Under the pieces are notes generated by a model, which saw nothing but the letters and a program-made list of their open reading frames with translations, did not search any database and had not been told where the DNA came from. Shown here in pieces: positions 1 through 7,878 of a stretch of DNA of 64,000 nt (the stretch's first letter is position 1; the number at the start of each line of letters is the position of its first letter). A program made the position numbers and the translations under genes. Origin of the DNA: Cellulomonas denverensis. GTDB taxonomy: Bacteria; Actinomycetota; Actinomycetes; Actinomycetales; Cellulomonadaceae. Where the stretch lies: contig NZ_JAAXOX010000002.1 of NCBI RefSeq assembly GCF_012396125.1, positions 62,001 through 126,000 of the forward strand, in the 5' to 3' direction.

Positions 1-434
1 AGCTCGCCAAGTGCTGCACCCCGGTGCCCGGCGACGACATCGTCGGCTTCATCACCCGCGGTGACGGGGTCAGCGTGCACCGGTCGGACTGCATCAACGT
101 CGGCCAGTTGCGCCAGCAGCCCGAGCGCATGGTGGACGTCGAGTGGAGCCAGGGCACCGGTGGGCTGTTCCTGGTCCAGATCCAGGTCGAGGCGCTGGAC
201 CGGTCCCGGCTGCTGTCGGACATCACCCGGGTGCTCTCGGACAGTCACGTCAACATCCTCTCCGCGTCGGTGTCGACCTCCCGGGACCGGGTGGCGATGT
301 CGCGCTTCGTCTTCGAGATGGCCGAGCCCTCGCACCTGGCCTCGGTGCTGGCCGCGGTCCGCAAGGTCGAGGGCGTCTTCGACGTGTACCGGATCACCGG
401 CGCGAAGGCGGATCACCAGCCCGTCGGCGGCTGA
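1..434 (+). CDS. relA: RelA/SpoT-family (p)ppGpp synthetase/hydrolase, C-terminal part (5' end outside window)
   Basis: Only the last 143 codons are present; the frame is open from base 3. The fragment begins in the conserved-cysteine region ([12 protein letters not shown], followed by HRSDC), a hallmark of the regulatory half of long RelA/SpoT proteins. It ends in an ACT domain of about 80 residues (from FLVQIQVEA to VYRITG). Family knowledge: long RSH enzymes make and degrade the stringent-response alarmone, and this C-terminal half senses the ribosome and amino-acid state. The synthetase and hydrolase domains lie upstream of the window and cannot be assessed. Gene order relA, DUF349, cyclophilin, hisS is common in actinobacteria. 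Confidence 0.93.
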   Translation, partial: LAKCCTPVPGDDIVGFITRGDGVSVHRSDCINVGQLRQQPERMVDVEWSQGTGGLFLVQIQVEALDRSRLLSDITRVLSDSHVNILSASVSTSRDRVAMSRFVFEMAEPSHLASVLAAVRKVEGVFDVYRITGAKADHQPVGG

Positions 435-447
435 TCCGGCGTCCGGG

Positions 448-1026
448 TCAGCCGAGCCGGCGCAGGGCCTCGCGCAGGGTCCGGTCGCCCCGGACCACCC
501 CGCGCTGACGTCCGAGCCCCGCCACCCGGTTGAGGGCCGCCTGCAGGTCGACTCCCTGGCCGGCCAGCCGCAGGAGCCGGGGGAGTGCCGCCACCGGCTC
601 GGTGAAGCAGGCCAGGTCCACCGCAGTGCGCAGCGGGGTGGTGACCGGCACGCCGGCGATCTCGGTCCGGTCCCGCGCGGGCAGGACGTTCTGGTGCAGG
701 ATCCGGCCGGGCAGGTTCCGTGGCCGGTGCGCCCCCGGTGGTGAGATCAGGGCGAGCGCGGTCGGCCCGGCATCGCCGACGTGGATCCAGTACGCGGTGG
801 CGCCGCCGAGCAGCCAGCCGCGGGGGAGCAGCCCGTGCAGGGCGGCGGCCCGGTGTGCCGGGGTGGGGCGGCGGCGCACCGGCATCGCCACCCCGGGGGC
901 GACGACCCGCAGCGCACCCTCGTGGACGAGGATCTGCCAGGCGATCGGGTCGAGGTCGGTGGGCCGGAACAGGCCGTCATCGCGGGCGGCGGGCCTCAGG
1001 GGCGGGGGCATCGTGGTCACTGACAT
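448..1026 (-). CDS. AbiEi-type antitoxin-like protein, no toxin partner beside it
   Basis: A 192-residue protein started at the ATG at 1026-1024. It has the pattern seen in many actinobacterial proteins labelled type IV toxin-antitoxin AbiEi-like: an N-terminal segment, then GALRVVAPGVAMP, a LLGGATAYWIH core and PVTTPLRTAVDLAC near the C-terminus. In characterised AbiE systems AbiEi is a winged-helix autorepressor of the nucleotidyltransferase toxin AbiEii. No nucleotidyltransferase gene is adjacent: the neighbours are relA and DUF349. The gene converges on relA with a gap of only 13 bases. An open frame continues upstream of the chosen start but lies antisense across a terminator. The family assignment is by pattern only and an antitoxin role is not shown. 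Confidence 0.6.
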   Translation of the reverse strand: MSVTTMPPPLRPAARDDGLFRPTDLDPIAWQILVHEGALRVVAPGVAMPVRRRPTPAHRAAALHGLLPRGWLLGGATAYWIHVGDAGPTALALISPPGAHRPRNLPGRILHQNVLPARDRTEIAGVPVTTPLRTAVDLACFTEPVAALPRLLRLAGQGVDLQAALNRVAGLGRQRGVVRGDRTLREALRRLG

Positions 1027-1115
1027 GGCTCCACCCTGCGCCGGTCGGCGGGCGGTGCCCAGCCCCTCGGACGGATCTGGGGACAACCTGCGGTCCAGTG
1101 CCGGCTGTGGACAGA

Positions 1116-1151
1116 CGAAGGGCCCGGAACGTCGCCGTTCCGGGCCCTTCG
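1116..1151 (-). terminator. Intrinsic terminator-like hairpin after the DUF349 gene
   Basis: A perfect 15-bp inverted repeat (1116-1130 and 1137-1151) with a 6-base loop. It lies 9 bases beyond the stop codon of the minus-strand DUF349 gene. There is no long T run, which is usual for high-GC actinobacteria. Confidence 0.85.
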
Positions 1152-1160
1152 GTGGCGGAA

Positions 1161-3053
1161 TCAGCCGCGCGACTCGTTCGCGGCCCGCTGCACCTGCTCC
1201 AGCCACGAGCGCCGGGCGTCCAGGGCGGCCTGCGCCTCCTTGATCTTGCGCTCGTTGCCGGCGGCCTTGGCGGCGGACAGGTCGTCCTCGAGCTGGGCGA
1301 TCGCCTGCTCCAGCTGCGCGGCCGCCCCCTCGGCGCGGGCCCGGGTCTCCGGGTTGGTGCGCCGCCACTCGGTCTGCTCGGCGTCGCGGATCTTGCTCTC
1401 CACGGCGCGCAGGCGACCCTCGACCCGCTGGATGTCGGCCCGCGGCACCTTGCCCGCCGCCTCCCACCGATCCTGGATCGAGCGGATCTTCTGCTTGGCG
1501 GCGGACAGCCCGGCGGACACGTCGATCGCCTCGGCCTCGACGAGCAGGGCCTCCTTGACCTCCAGGTTCGCCCGGTACTCCTCGTCGATCGCGGCGTTCA
1601 GGGCGTCCCGGGCCTGGAAGAAGGCATCCTGGGCGGCACGGAACCGGGCCCACAGCGCGTCGTCGTCCTGGCGGGACGCCCGGCCGGCGGCCTTCCAGCG
1701 CGTCATCAGGTCGCGGAACTTCCCGGCGGTCGGACCCCAGTCGGTGCTGCCGGACAGCGCCTCGGCCTCCTGGACCAGCTGTTCCTTGGCCGTCTTCGCC
1801 GAGGCGTTGCGGGTCTCCAGCTCGGCGAAGTAGTGCCGCCGCTCACGGTCGAAGGTGGTCCGGGCGTGGCTGAACCGCTTCCACAGCGCTTCCTCGGTCG
1901 GGCGGTCGATGCGCGGGCCGGAGCGCTGCGCGTCCTTCCACTCGTCCAGCAGGGCGCGGAGCTGCTCGCCGGCGGGACGCCACTGCATCCGTGCCGGGTC
2001 GGTGGCGGCGATCTTCTCCGCCTTCTCCACGATGGAAGTGCGGGCCTCGATCGCGACCTGCTTGGCGGCGGCACGCTCGGCCTCCACCTGGGCGCGCCGC
2101 TCGGCGGCCACGCCGCGCAGCGCATCCAGCCGGTCGCGCAGACCCGCCAGGTCGCCCACCGCGGCGGGCTCGCTCAGCTCCTCGGTCAGCCGGGTCAGGG
2201 TCTGGTCGATCTCCTTGACCGCCAGATCGGTCGCCTGCAGCCGGGCCTCGAAGACCGCGACCTTCGCCTGCAGGTCCAGGAACCGGCGGACGTACAGGCT
2301 CAGGGCCTCCTCCGCCGTGGCACCGGGGAACTGGCCGACCGGGCGCTCGCCCGCGGACTCGCGCACGTAGACCGTGCCCTCGTCGTCGACCCGGCCGAAC
2401 TCGGCCGCGGCCTTCGCCTCCGCCGAGTCGTCCGGGGCGGGGGTCGGGGCCACCGGGGTGGTGGGTGCCGCGGCCGGGCCACCCGAGCGGGGCGCACCCG
2501 GGCGGGGACGCAGGGCGCTGGGCTTGGGGGCACGCGGCCGGGGGGTGGTGGCCGGGGTCGGCGCCGGGGCGGGGGCAGCGGCGGGCTGAGCGGCCTCGTC
2601 CATCGCGGGAGCGCTGTCGCTGTCGGCCGCGGACGCGTCCCCAGCGTCGGTCGCCGTGGCTTCCGCCTCCGCGACCCCACCCTCCGCGGCGTCCACCGTG
2701 GTCGCGTCCGTGGCGTCCGCGGCGTCCACGGCCTCGGCAGCAGAACCGTCGGTCGCGGCGTCACCGGCGGACGCCTCGGCGGCGGCGTCCTCCGCGGCGG
2801 CGGTCGAGTCGCCGGTGGCGTCAGCCACGCTCTCGGCGGCAGGAGTCAGGTCCTCGGCCTCGGCGGTCGGCTCTGCAGCCGTCTCCTCGGTCGCAACGCC
2901 TTCTGCGGCGACCTCGTCAGCAGCAGCCTCGCCGGCGACCTCCCCGGGCGCAGCGGCCCCGGTGTTCGTCGTCTGCTCGGCCGCGCCCTCGGTGTCGGTG
3001 GGCGGGGTGGTGGCGTTCTCGGTGCCGGGCTGGTCGGCGGGGGTCTCGGTCAC
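1161..3053 (-). CDS. DUF349 domain protein with long Ala/Glu/Thr-rich N-terminal tail
   Basis: 630 residues from a GTG start at 3053. Roughly the first 190-200 residues are low complexity, dominated by Ala, Glu, Asp, Thr and then Pro, and are probably disordered. The rest is alpha-helical and charged, with at least three clear DUF349 repeats. These are recognised by the W-x2-A-x-R or W-x-AAG core followed by LWxRF or a similar helix (around LLDEWKDAQRSG, LMTRWKAAGRASR and IQDRWEAAGKVPR). The function of DUF349 is not established; the repeats predict coiled-coil helices. The start codon overlaps the upstream cyclophilin stop codon (GTGA), so the two are translationally coupled. The same pair is common in related genomes. 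Confidence 0.85.
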   Translation of the reverse strand: MTETPADQPGTENATTPPTDTEGAAEQTTNTGAAAPGEVAGEAAADEVAAEGVATEETAAEPTAEAEDLTPAAESVADATGDSTAAAEDAAAEASAGDAATDGSAAEAVDAADATDATTVDAAEGGVAEAEATATDAGDASAADSDSAPAMDEAAQPAAAPAPAPTPATTPRPRAPKPSALRPRPGAPRSGGPAAAPTTPVAPTPAPDDSAEAKAAAEFGRVDDEGTVYVRESAGERPVGQFPGATAEEALSLYVRRFLDLQAKVAVFEARLQATDLAVKEIDQTLTRLTEELSEPAAVGDLAGLRDRLDALRGVAAERRAQVEAERAAAKQVAIEARTSIVEKAEKIAATDPARMQWRPAGEQLRALLDEWKDAQRSGPRIDRPTEEALWKRFSHARTTFDRERRHYFAELETRNASAKTAKEQLVQEAEALSGSTDWGPTAGKFRDLMTRWKAAGRASRQDDDALWARFRAAQDAFFQARDALNAAIDEEYRANLEVKEALLVEAEAIDVSAGLSAAKQKIRSIQDRWEAAGKVPRADIQRVEGRLRAVESKIRDAEQTEWRRTNPETRARAEGAAAQLEQAIAQLEDDLSAAKAAGNERKIKEAQAALDARRSWLEQVQRAANESRG

Positions 3054-3835
3054 TGGGTCTCCACTCCCTCGATGGTGACGCGGTTCGCGGGCTGGCCGTC
3101 GGTGGCCCCGTCCGCGACACCCGCGTCAGCGATGGCCTGGATCACGTCGAGTCCCGATGTGACCTGGCCGAACACGGTGTACCCGCCGCCGTCTGTCGGC
3201 AGCTCGGTGTCTTCGTACACGATGAAGAACTGCGACCCCTGGCTGTCCTCCTCCGAGGACCGGGCCATCGCGATGGTGCCCGCGGGGTAGATGCCGTCGG
3301 CCGGGGCGTTCTCCACCGGGCCGAAGGTGTAGCCGGGGCCGCCGGTGCCGGTGGCGGTCGGGTCGCCGCACTGCAGCACGAACAGGCCGTCGGTGGTGAG
3401 CCGGTGGCAGTCGGTGCCGTCGAAGTAGCCCTCCTGCGCCAGGGTCACGAAGTTCGCGACCGCCTGGGGGGCGGCCTGGCCGTCCAACTCGATGCCGACC
3501 TCGCCGGTGTTGAGCGCGATGGTGCCGGTCCAGGTGCGGTCCTCGGCGACGGCGGGGTCGGGGACCTCGCCGCCGTTGCCGGTGCGGGCCTCGCCGCCGA
3601 TGGTCTCGGCGGAGCTGGTCGGGCTGGGGGTGTCGGTGGCGTTCGCGGTGGCGCCGGAGTCGTCGCGGCCGAGCAGGACGACGGTGGTCACGCCGATGCC
3701 GAGCACCAGGACGGCGGCGACGACCCCGGCGATGACCCGCTGCCGGCGGCGCTGTGCCCGCTTGGCCGCCTGGCGCTGCTGCCACTTCTCGTACCGGCGG
3801 CGTTCGTACTCGCGCTCGCGCTTGCTGGACGGCAC
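3050..3835 (-). CDS. Membrane-anchored cyclophilin-type peptidyl-prolyl cis-trans isomerase
   Basis: 261 residues if started at the GTG at 3835, which has AGGGA six bases upstream; a GTG two codons earlier touches that site and is less likely. The N-terminus is a very basic stretch (MPSSKREREYERRRYEKW), followed by a transmembrane helix at about residues 34-55 and a Ser/Thr linker. The cyclophilin domain fills the C-terminal 160 residues, with typical blocks NFVTLAQEGYFDGT, FHR-like CHRL, GTIAMARS and SQFFIVYED. Cyclophilins catalyse proline isomerisation; here the domain should lie outside the membrane. The canonical catalytic Arg region is partly changed (CHRLTTDGLFVLQCGDP), as in other actinobacterial members. 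It forms a two-gene operon with DUF349. Confidence 0.9.
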   Translation of the reverse strand: MPSSKREREYERRRYEKWQQRQAAKRAQRRRQRVIAGVVAAVLVLGIGVTTVVLLGRDDSGATANATDTPSPTSSAETIGGEARTGNGGEVPDPAVAEDRTWTGTIALNTGEVGIELDGQAAPQAVANFVTLAQEGYFDGTDCHRLTTDGLFVLQCGDPTATGTGGPGYTFGPVENAPADGIYPAGTIAMARSSEEDSQGSQFFIVYEDTELPTDGGGYTVFGQVTSGLDVIQAIADAGVADGATDGQPANRVTIEGVETQ

Positions 3836-3963
3836 GGACACTCCCTGGGCTCGACGCTCGCGCGCGGGCAGTCCCGCGCCAGCGGACAGTCTAGGCGGGC
3901 GCGTGCCCAAGACCGGCACTCCGCGGCTGGTCGGGGCGTCTGCCGGTGGTGGTCGCGGGCCGA

Positions 3964-3975
3964 TACCGTGGGCAG
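3964..3975 (+). promoter_or_regulatory. -10 box of a probable leaderless promoter
   Basis: TACCGT at 3964-3969 is followed by exactly six bases and then the ATG at 3976. Transcription would begin at or next to the start codon. Five other genes in the window have the same layout. Confidence 0.55.
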
Positions 3976-4671
3976 ATGCGCATCCTCACGCTCACCGCGC
4001 CGGTGTTCGGTGCCTGCTGCTACCTGATCGTGGCCGACGACGGCGACACCGTGGTGGTGGACGCCGGGGGCGGGGTGGCACCGTCGGTGGCCCGGGTGGT
4101 CGAGGAGGACCGGCTGCGGATCACCGGGGTGCTGGCGACCCACGGGCACGCCGACCACGTCTGGGACGCCGGCCGGGTCGCCAATGCCGCGGGGGTGCCG
4201 CTGACGGTGCACGCCCGGGACGCCTATCGGCTGGACGACCCCTTGGAGTCACTGGGTGGCGTGCGGTCCGGGGTGCATGCCGCACTGGAGTCGATGGGCA
4301 TGTCGGCCACCTGGCGGCCGCCGGCGGGACGGGAGCTGATCGGCGCCGGGGAGGACGGCGAGCGCACCGCGGACGCCGAGCTGGTGTTCGGCTCGGTCCG
4401 GCTGGTCGCCCGGCACGCGCCCGGGCACACCGAGGGGTCCACGCTGTACCTGGTGGGCGAGGACGCGGTGTGCACCGGCGACGTGCTGTTCCGCGGCACG
4501 ATCGGGCGCACCGACCTGCCCGGTGGTGACACCGCGGTGATGGGACGCACGCTGCGCGAGGTGGTGGCCCGGCTGCCGCGGGACGCCGCCGTACTGCCCG
4601 GACACGGCCCGTCCGGGACGGTGTCCGAGGAGCTGGCGACCAATCCGTTCCTGGCCGACCTGGCAGGATGA
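3976..4671 (+). CDS. Metallo-beta-lactamase-fold hydrolase (glyoxalase II-like)
   Basis: 231 residues. The di-zinc signature THGHADH is at residues 55-61 (His56, His58, Asp60, His61). Further ligands follow in APGHTEGS, CTGDVLF and LPGHGPSGT. This order is typical of hydroxyacylglutathione hydrolase-like enzymes, although actinobacteria lack glutathione and the thioester substrate is unknown. The ATG at 3976 is preferred over the upstream GTG at 3946, because a -10 box sits just before it and the protein begins directly with the first beta strand (MRILTLTAPVFG). The stop codon overlaps an alternative ATG of hisS. The MBL-hisS pairing is widespread in actinobacteria. Confidence 0.9.
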   Translation: MRILTLTAPVFGACCYLIVADDGDTVVVDAGGGVAPSVARVVEEDRLRITGVLATHGHADHVWDAGRVANAAGVPLTVHARDAYRLDDPLESLGGVRSGVHAALESMGMSATWRPPAGRELIGAGEDGERTADAELVFGSVRLVARHAPGHTEGSTLYLVGEDAVCTGDVLFRGTIGRTDLPGGDTAVMGRTLREVVARLPRDAAVLPGHGPSGTVSEELATNPFLADLAG

Positions 4672-4676
4672 CCCGC

Positions 4677-6035
4677 ATGGCACGCCCCACCCCCCTGTCC
4701 GGTTTCCCCGAGTGGCTCCCCGACGGCCGGATCGTCGAACAGCATGTCCTGGACACCCTGCGCCGCACCTTTGAGCTGCACGGCTTCGCCGGGATCGAGA
4801 CCCGGGCCGTCGAGCCGCTGGACCAGTTGCTGCGCAAGGGGGAGACCTCCAAGGAGGTCTACGTGCTGCGCCGGTTGCAGGAGGAGGGCGAGGACGGCGG
4901 CAAGGACTCCCGGCTCGGGCTGCACTTCGACCTGACGGTGCCCTTCGCCCGGTACGTGCTGGAGAACGCCGGCCACCTGGCGTTCCCGTTCCAGCGCTAC
5001 CAGATCCAGAAGGTGTGGCGCGGTGAGCGTCCCCAGGACGGCCGGTTCCGCGAGTTCGTGCAGGCGGACATCGATGTGGTCGGCGCCGGTGACCTGCCGT
5101 ACCACTACGAGGTCGACCTGCCGCTGGTGATGGCCGAGGCACTGGGTGCGCTGCGCGGGATCGGGGTGCCGGAGGTCCGGATCCTGGTGAACAACCGCCG
5201 GGTGGCCGAGGGCTTCTACCGCGGGATCGGGCTGGACGACGTCGAGGCGGTGCTGCGCAGCATCGACAAGCTGGACAAGATCGGCCCGGAGAAGGTCGCC
5301 GCGCTGCTGGTCGCCGAGGCCGGTGCCACCGAGACCCAGGCCCGGGCCTGCCTCGACCTGGCGGCGATCTCCGGCTCGGACGCCACGGTGATCGACCGGG
5401 TGCGGGCGCTGGCGGCGAGCCACGGCGTCGACTCGGAGCTGATGGAGCAGGGCCTGTCCGAGCTGGGGCAACTGATCGAGGCGGCCGCGGTCCGGGCGCC
5501 GGGTGTCGTGGTCGCCGACCTCAAGATCGCCCGCGGGCTGGACTACTACACCGGGTCGGTCTACGAGACGGTGCTGGTCGGTCACGAGCAGCTGGGGTCG
5601 ATCTGCTCCGGCGGCCGCTACGACACGCTGGCCTCCGACGGGGCGAACACCTACCCGGGCGTCGGGCTGTCCATCGGCGTCTCCCGGCTGGTGTCCCGGC
5701 TGATCTCCGCCGGGCTGGTCACCGCGACCCGGTCGGTGCCCGCGGCGGTGCTGGTCGCGGTGGCGAACGAGGACACCCGGCCGGCCTCCGACGCGGTGGC
5801 CACGGCGCTGCGCTCCCGGGGCATCCCGGTGGAGGTGGCGCCGACGGCGGCCAAGTTCGGCAAGCAGATCAAGCACGCCGACCGGCGCGGGATCCCGTTC
5901 GTCTGGTTCCCCGGTGCGGACGGGCCGGACCAGGTCAAGGACATCCGCTCCGGCGAGCAGGTCGACGCGGACGCCGCGACCTGGGCCCCGTCGGACGAGG
6001 ACCGCTGGCCCCGGGTGGTGCCGGCGGCCGGTTGA
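4677..6035 (+). CDS. hisS: Histidyl-tRNA synthetase
   Basis: 452 residues, the usual length. Class II motif 1 lies in the N-terminal quarter; motif 2 is VWRGERPQDGRFREF; the histidine-specific signatures are GLDYYTGSVYE and LGSICSGGRYD; motif 3 is GVGLSIGVSRL. An anticodon-binding domain occupies about the last 95 residues. The enzyme charges tRNA-His with histidine in the cytoplasm. An ATG at 4668 overlaps the upstream stop, but the ATG at 4677 lies nine bases after AGG and gives the family's usual start (MARPTPLSGFPEW). Transcription ends at the hairpin at 6044-6085. Confidence 0.95.
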   Translation: MARPTPLSGFPEWLPDGRIVEQHVLDTLRRTFELHGFAGIETRAVEPLDQLLRKGETSKEVYVLRRLQEEGEDGGKDSRLGLHFDLTVPFARYVLENAGHLAFPFQRYQIQKVWRGERPQDGRFREFVQADIDVVGAGDLPYHYEVDLPLVMAEALGALRGIGVPEVRILVNNRRVAEGFYRGIGLDDVEAVLRSIDKLDKIGPEKVAALLVAEAGATETQARACLDLAAISGSDATVIDRVRALAASHGVDSELMEQGLSELGQLIEAAAVRAPGVVVADLKIARGLDYYTGSVYETVLVGHEQLGSICSGGRYDTLASDGANTYPGVGLSIGVSRLVSRLISAGLVTATRSVPAAVLVAVANEDTRPASDAVATALRSRGIPVEVAPTAAKFGKQIKHADRRGIPFVWFPGADGPDQVKDIRSGEQVDADAATWAPSDEDRWPRVVPAAG

Positions 6036-6043
6036 GGCACGCA

Positions 6044-6085
6044 GCACGAAGGCCGGTCCCCGTCGTGGGGGACCGGCCTTCGTGC
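6044..6085. terminator. Bidirectional terminator hairpin between hisS and tspO
   Basis: A perfect 18-bp inverted repeat (6044-6061 and 6068-6085) with a 6-base loop, lying between convergent genes. It can serve both strands. Confidence 0.88.
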
Positions 6086-6093
6086 GTCCCGGC

Positions 6094-6606
6094 TCAGTTC
6101 AGGGCGGCGACCGCCGCGTTCAGCGTGGTGGCGTACAGCGCCCAGGCCAGGTACGGCCCGAGCAGCCACGCCGCCCGCGGGTGCACCCGGTGGAAGGCGA
6201 CGATCGTGGCGACCAGGGCGACCTCCAGCAGCAGGATGATCACCAGCCCCGGGCCCAGCAGCTCCGCACCGAAGAACACCGGCGTCCACGCGGCGTTGAG
6301 CGCGAGCTGCACGCCGTAGAGCACCAGCGGCAACCGCGCAGCCCGGCCCGGCACGTCCCGCCACACCCACCAGGCGGCGACGGCCATCAGCACGTAGAGC
6401 ACCGTCCACACCGGGGCGAACACCCAGTTCGGCGGGATCCAGTCCGGCTTCGCGGCGTCGGCGTACCAGCCGTGCACCCCCGAGGTCGAGGCGATCGACC
6501 CACCCCCGGCGACCAGCGCGTTGATCACCAGCAGCAGCACCAGCACCGGCCAGGTGCGGCGGCGGGTCTCGGAGACGGGGCGGTCGGCGGTGGCGGCGGT
6601 GGTCAT
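6094..6606 (-). CDS. tspO: TspO/MBR family membrane protein
   Basis: 170 residues with five predicted membrane helices. Aromatic-rich TspO signatures are present: KPDWIPPNWVFAPVWTVLY, AAWWVWRD, and ALNAAWTPVFFG in the middle helix. Bacterial TspO proteins bind porphyrins and are linked to tetrapyrrole and stress control; no such gene lies nearby to narrow the role. The start is the ATG at 6606. The gene shares a 135-base divergent upstream region with the SOS-controlled radical SAM gene, and the stop is eight bases from the shared terminator. Confidence 0.9.
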   Translation of the reverse strand: MTTAATADRPVSETRRRTWPVLVLLLVINALVAGGGSIASTSGVHGWYADAAKPDWIPPNWVFAPVWTVLYVLMAVAAWWVWRDVPGRAARLPLVLYGVQLALNAAWTPVFFGAELLGPGLVIILLLEVALVATIVAFHRVHPRAAWLLGPYLAWALYATTLNAAVAALN

Positions 6607-6717
6607 ACCCCACCGTCCGCCGGGCCCGGCCCGCCGGCAACCGGAGCCGGATGAGTGCGGAGAAGCTGTCGCCCGAACCGCCCAGAACGTCGCACCTTGT
6701 CCGCATTCGTCGCACGA

Positions 6718-6733
6718 TCGAACATGTGTTCGA
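6718..6733 (+). promoter_or_regulatory. LexA operator (mycobacterial-type SOS box)
   Basis: TCGAACATGTGTTCGA exactly fits the actinobacterial SOS box TCGAAC-N4-GTTCGA. It ends eight bases before the ATG at 6742. LexA bound here would block transcription of the downstream gene until DNA damage triggers LexA cleavage. Confidence 0.85.
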
Positions 6734-6741
6734 ATGGGCGC

Positions 6742-7794
6742 ATGCGATGGGACGGGCAGAAGGTGGCGGCGGAGCAGACGCTCCCCGGGCTGGCGATGGC
6801 CGGCCACCAGCGGTCGGTGCGCACGCCGGAGTTCGCCGGGGTGACCTTCCACGAGGTGCACGCCAAATCGGCGCTGAACAAGGTGCACGACACCAGCGAC
6901 GTGCCGTTCCGGTGGACGGTCAACCCGATGCGCGGCTGCCTGCACGCCTGCACGTACTGCTTCGCCCGGCCCACCCACGAGTACCTCGGCCTGGACGCCG
7001 GCACCGACTTCGAGACCCAGATCGTGGTCAAGACCAACATCGTCGAGGTCCTCACCGCGGAGCTGCGCCGCCGGTCCTGGACGCACGAGCTGGTCGCCCT
7101 CGGCACCAACACGGACCCGTACCAGCGGGCCGAGGGCCGGTACGCGCTGATGCCCGGGATCATCCGCGCGCTCGGCGAGTCCGGCACGCCGCTGTCGGTG
7201 CTGACCAAGGGCACCCTGCTGCGCCGCGACCTGCCGCTGCTGGCCGAGGTCGGGTCGCAGGTGCCGGTCTCCCTGGCGGTGTCGCTGGCGATCGGGGACG
7301 AGGAGCTCCAGCAGGCGATGGAACCGGGTACCCCGACCCCGCGCGCCCGGCTGGGCCTGATCCGGGCCGCCCGGGAGGCCGGGCTGGAGTGCGGGGTGCT
7401 GGTCGCCCCGATCATGCCGTGGCTGACCGACGGCACCGCACACCTGGACGAGCTGTTCCGGGCGCTCGCCGACGCCGGGGCGAGCTGGGTCACCACCATC
7501 CCGCTGCACCTGCGCGGCCCGGTGCACCCGATGATGATGCGCTGGCTCGCGGAACACCGGCCGGCCCTGGTGGCCAAGTACCGGCGGCTGTACGGGACCG
7601 GCGCCTACGTCCCGGCGGAGTACCGGCGCTGGCTGAGCGACCGGGTGCGACCGCTGCGCGCCCGGCACGGGCTCGGTCGGCCGCCGGAGGGGGAGACCAC
7701 CTTCGGGCGGTGGCGGCGCGGGGCGCTCGCGGTGCCCGAGGCCGTCCAGCCGGCCCCGGCGCAGACGGGGGTGCAGCAGCCCGCACTGTTCTGA
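6742..7794 (+). CDS. Rv2578c-family radical SAM protein, SOS-controlled
   Basis: 350 residues. The radical SAM cluster motif is C66-x3-C70-x2-C73 in RGCLHACTYCFARP, preceded by the family block FRWTVNPM. The body shows the partial TIM-barrel pattern (ALGTNTDPYQ, PLSVLTKG, GVLVAPIMPWLTD). This is the family of Mycobacterium Rv2578c and resembles the SplB-like photolyase branch by its cluster spacing; the reaction is not known. The ATG at 6742 is chosen because the protein then begins MRWDGQKV, as in the family, and because the SOS box lies directly before it, so a start further upstream would put coding sequence across the operator. The SOS control suggests a role in the DNA-damage response. 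Confidence 0.88.
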   Translation: MRWDGQKVAAEQTLPGLAMAGHQRSVRTPEFAGVTFHEVHAKSALNKVHDTSDVPFRWTVNPMRGCLHACTYCFARPTHEYLGLDAGTDFETQIVVKTNIVEVLTAELRRRSWTHELVALGTNTDPYQRAEGRYALMPGIIRALGESGTPLSVLTKGTLLRRDLPLLAEVGSQVPVSLAVSLAIGDEELQQAMEPGTPTPRARLGLIRAAREAGLECGVLVAPIMPWLTDGTAHLDELFRALADAGASWVTTIPLHLRGPVHPMMMRWLAEHRPALVAKYRRLYGTGAYVPAEYRRWLSDRVRPLRARHGLGRPPEGETTFGRWRRGALAVPEAVQPAPAQTGVQQPALF

Positions 7795-7821
7795 CCGGCC
7801 TGCCGATCGGCTCGGCGGCGA

Positions 7822-7827
7822 TAGACT
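7822..7827 (+). promoter_or_regulatory. -10 box upstream of aspS
   Basis: TAGACT, 51 bases before the aspS start codon. No convincing -35 hexamer is visible, as is common in GC-rich actinobacteria. Confidence 0.4.
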
Positions 7828-7878
7828 CGCGCGGGTCGCCGTCATGGCGGCTCCGACCCCACCCCGAGAGGACTACCC

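Noticed and set aside
1026-1653. N-terminal extension of the AbiEi-like gene up to 1653
   Set aside because: It would run through a strong terminator and antisense to the DUF349 coding region, with random composition.
7795-7878. T-box leader before aspS, and likewise before hisS and alaS
   Set aside because: Leaders are too short and no T-box sequence or specifier stem is present.
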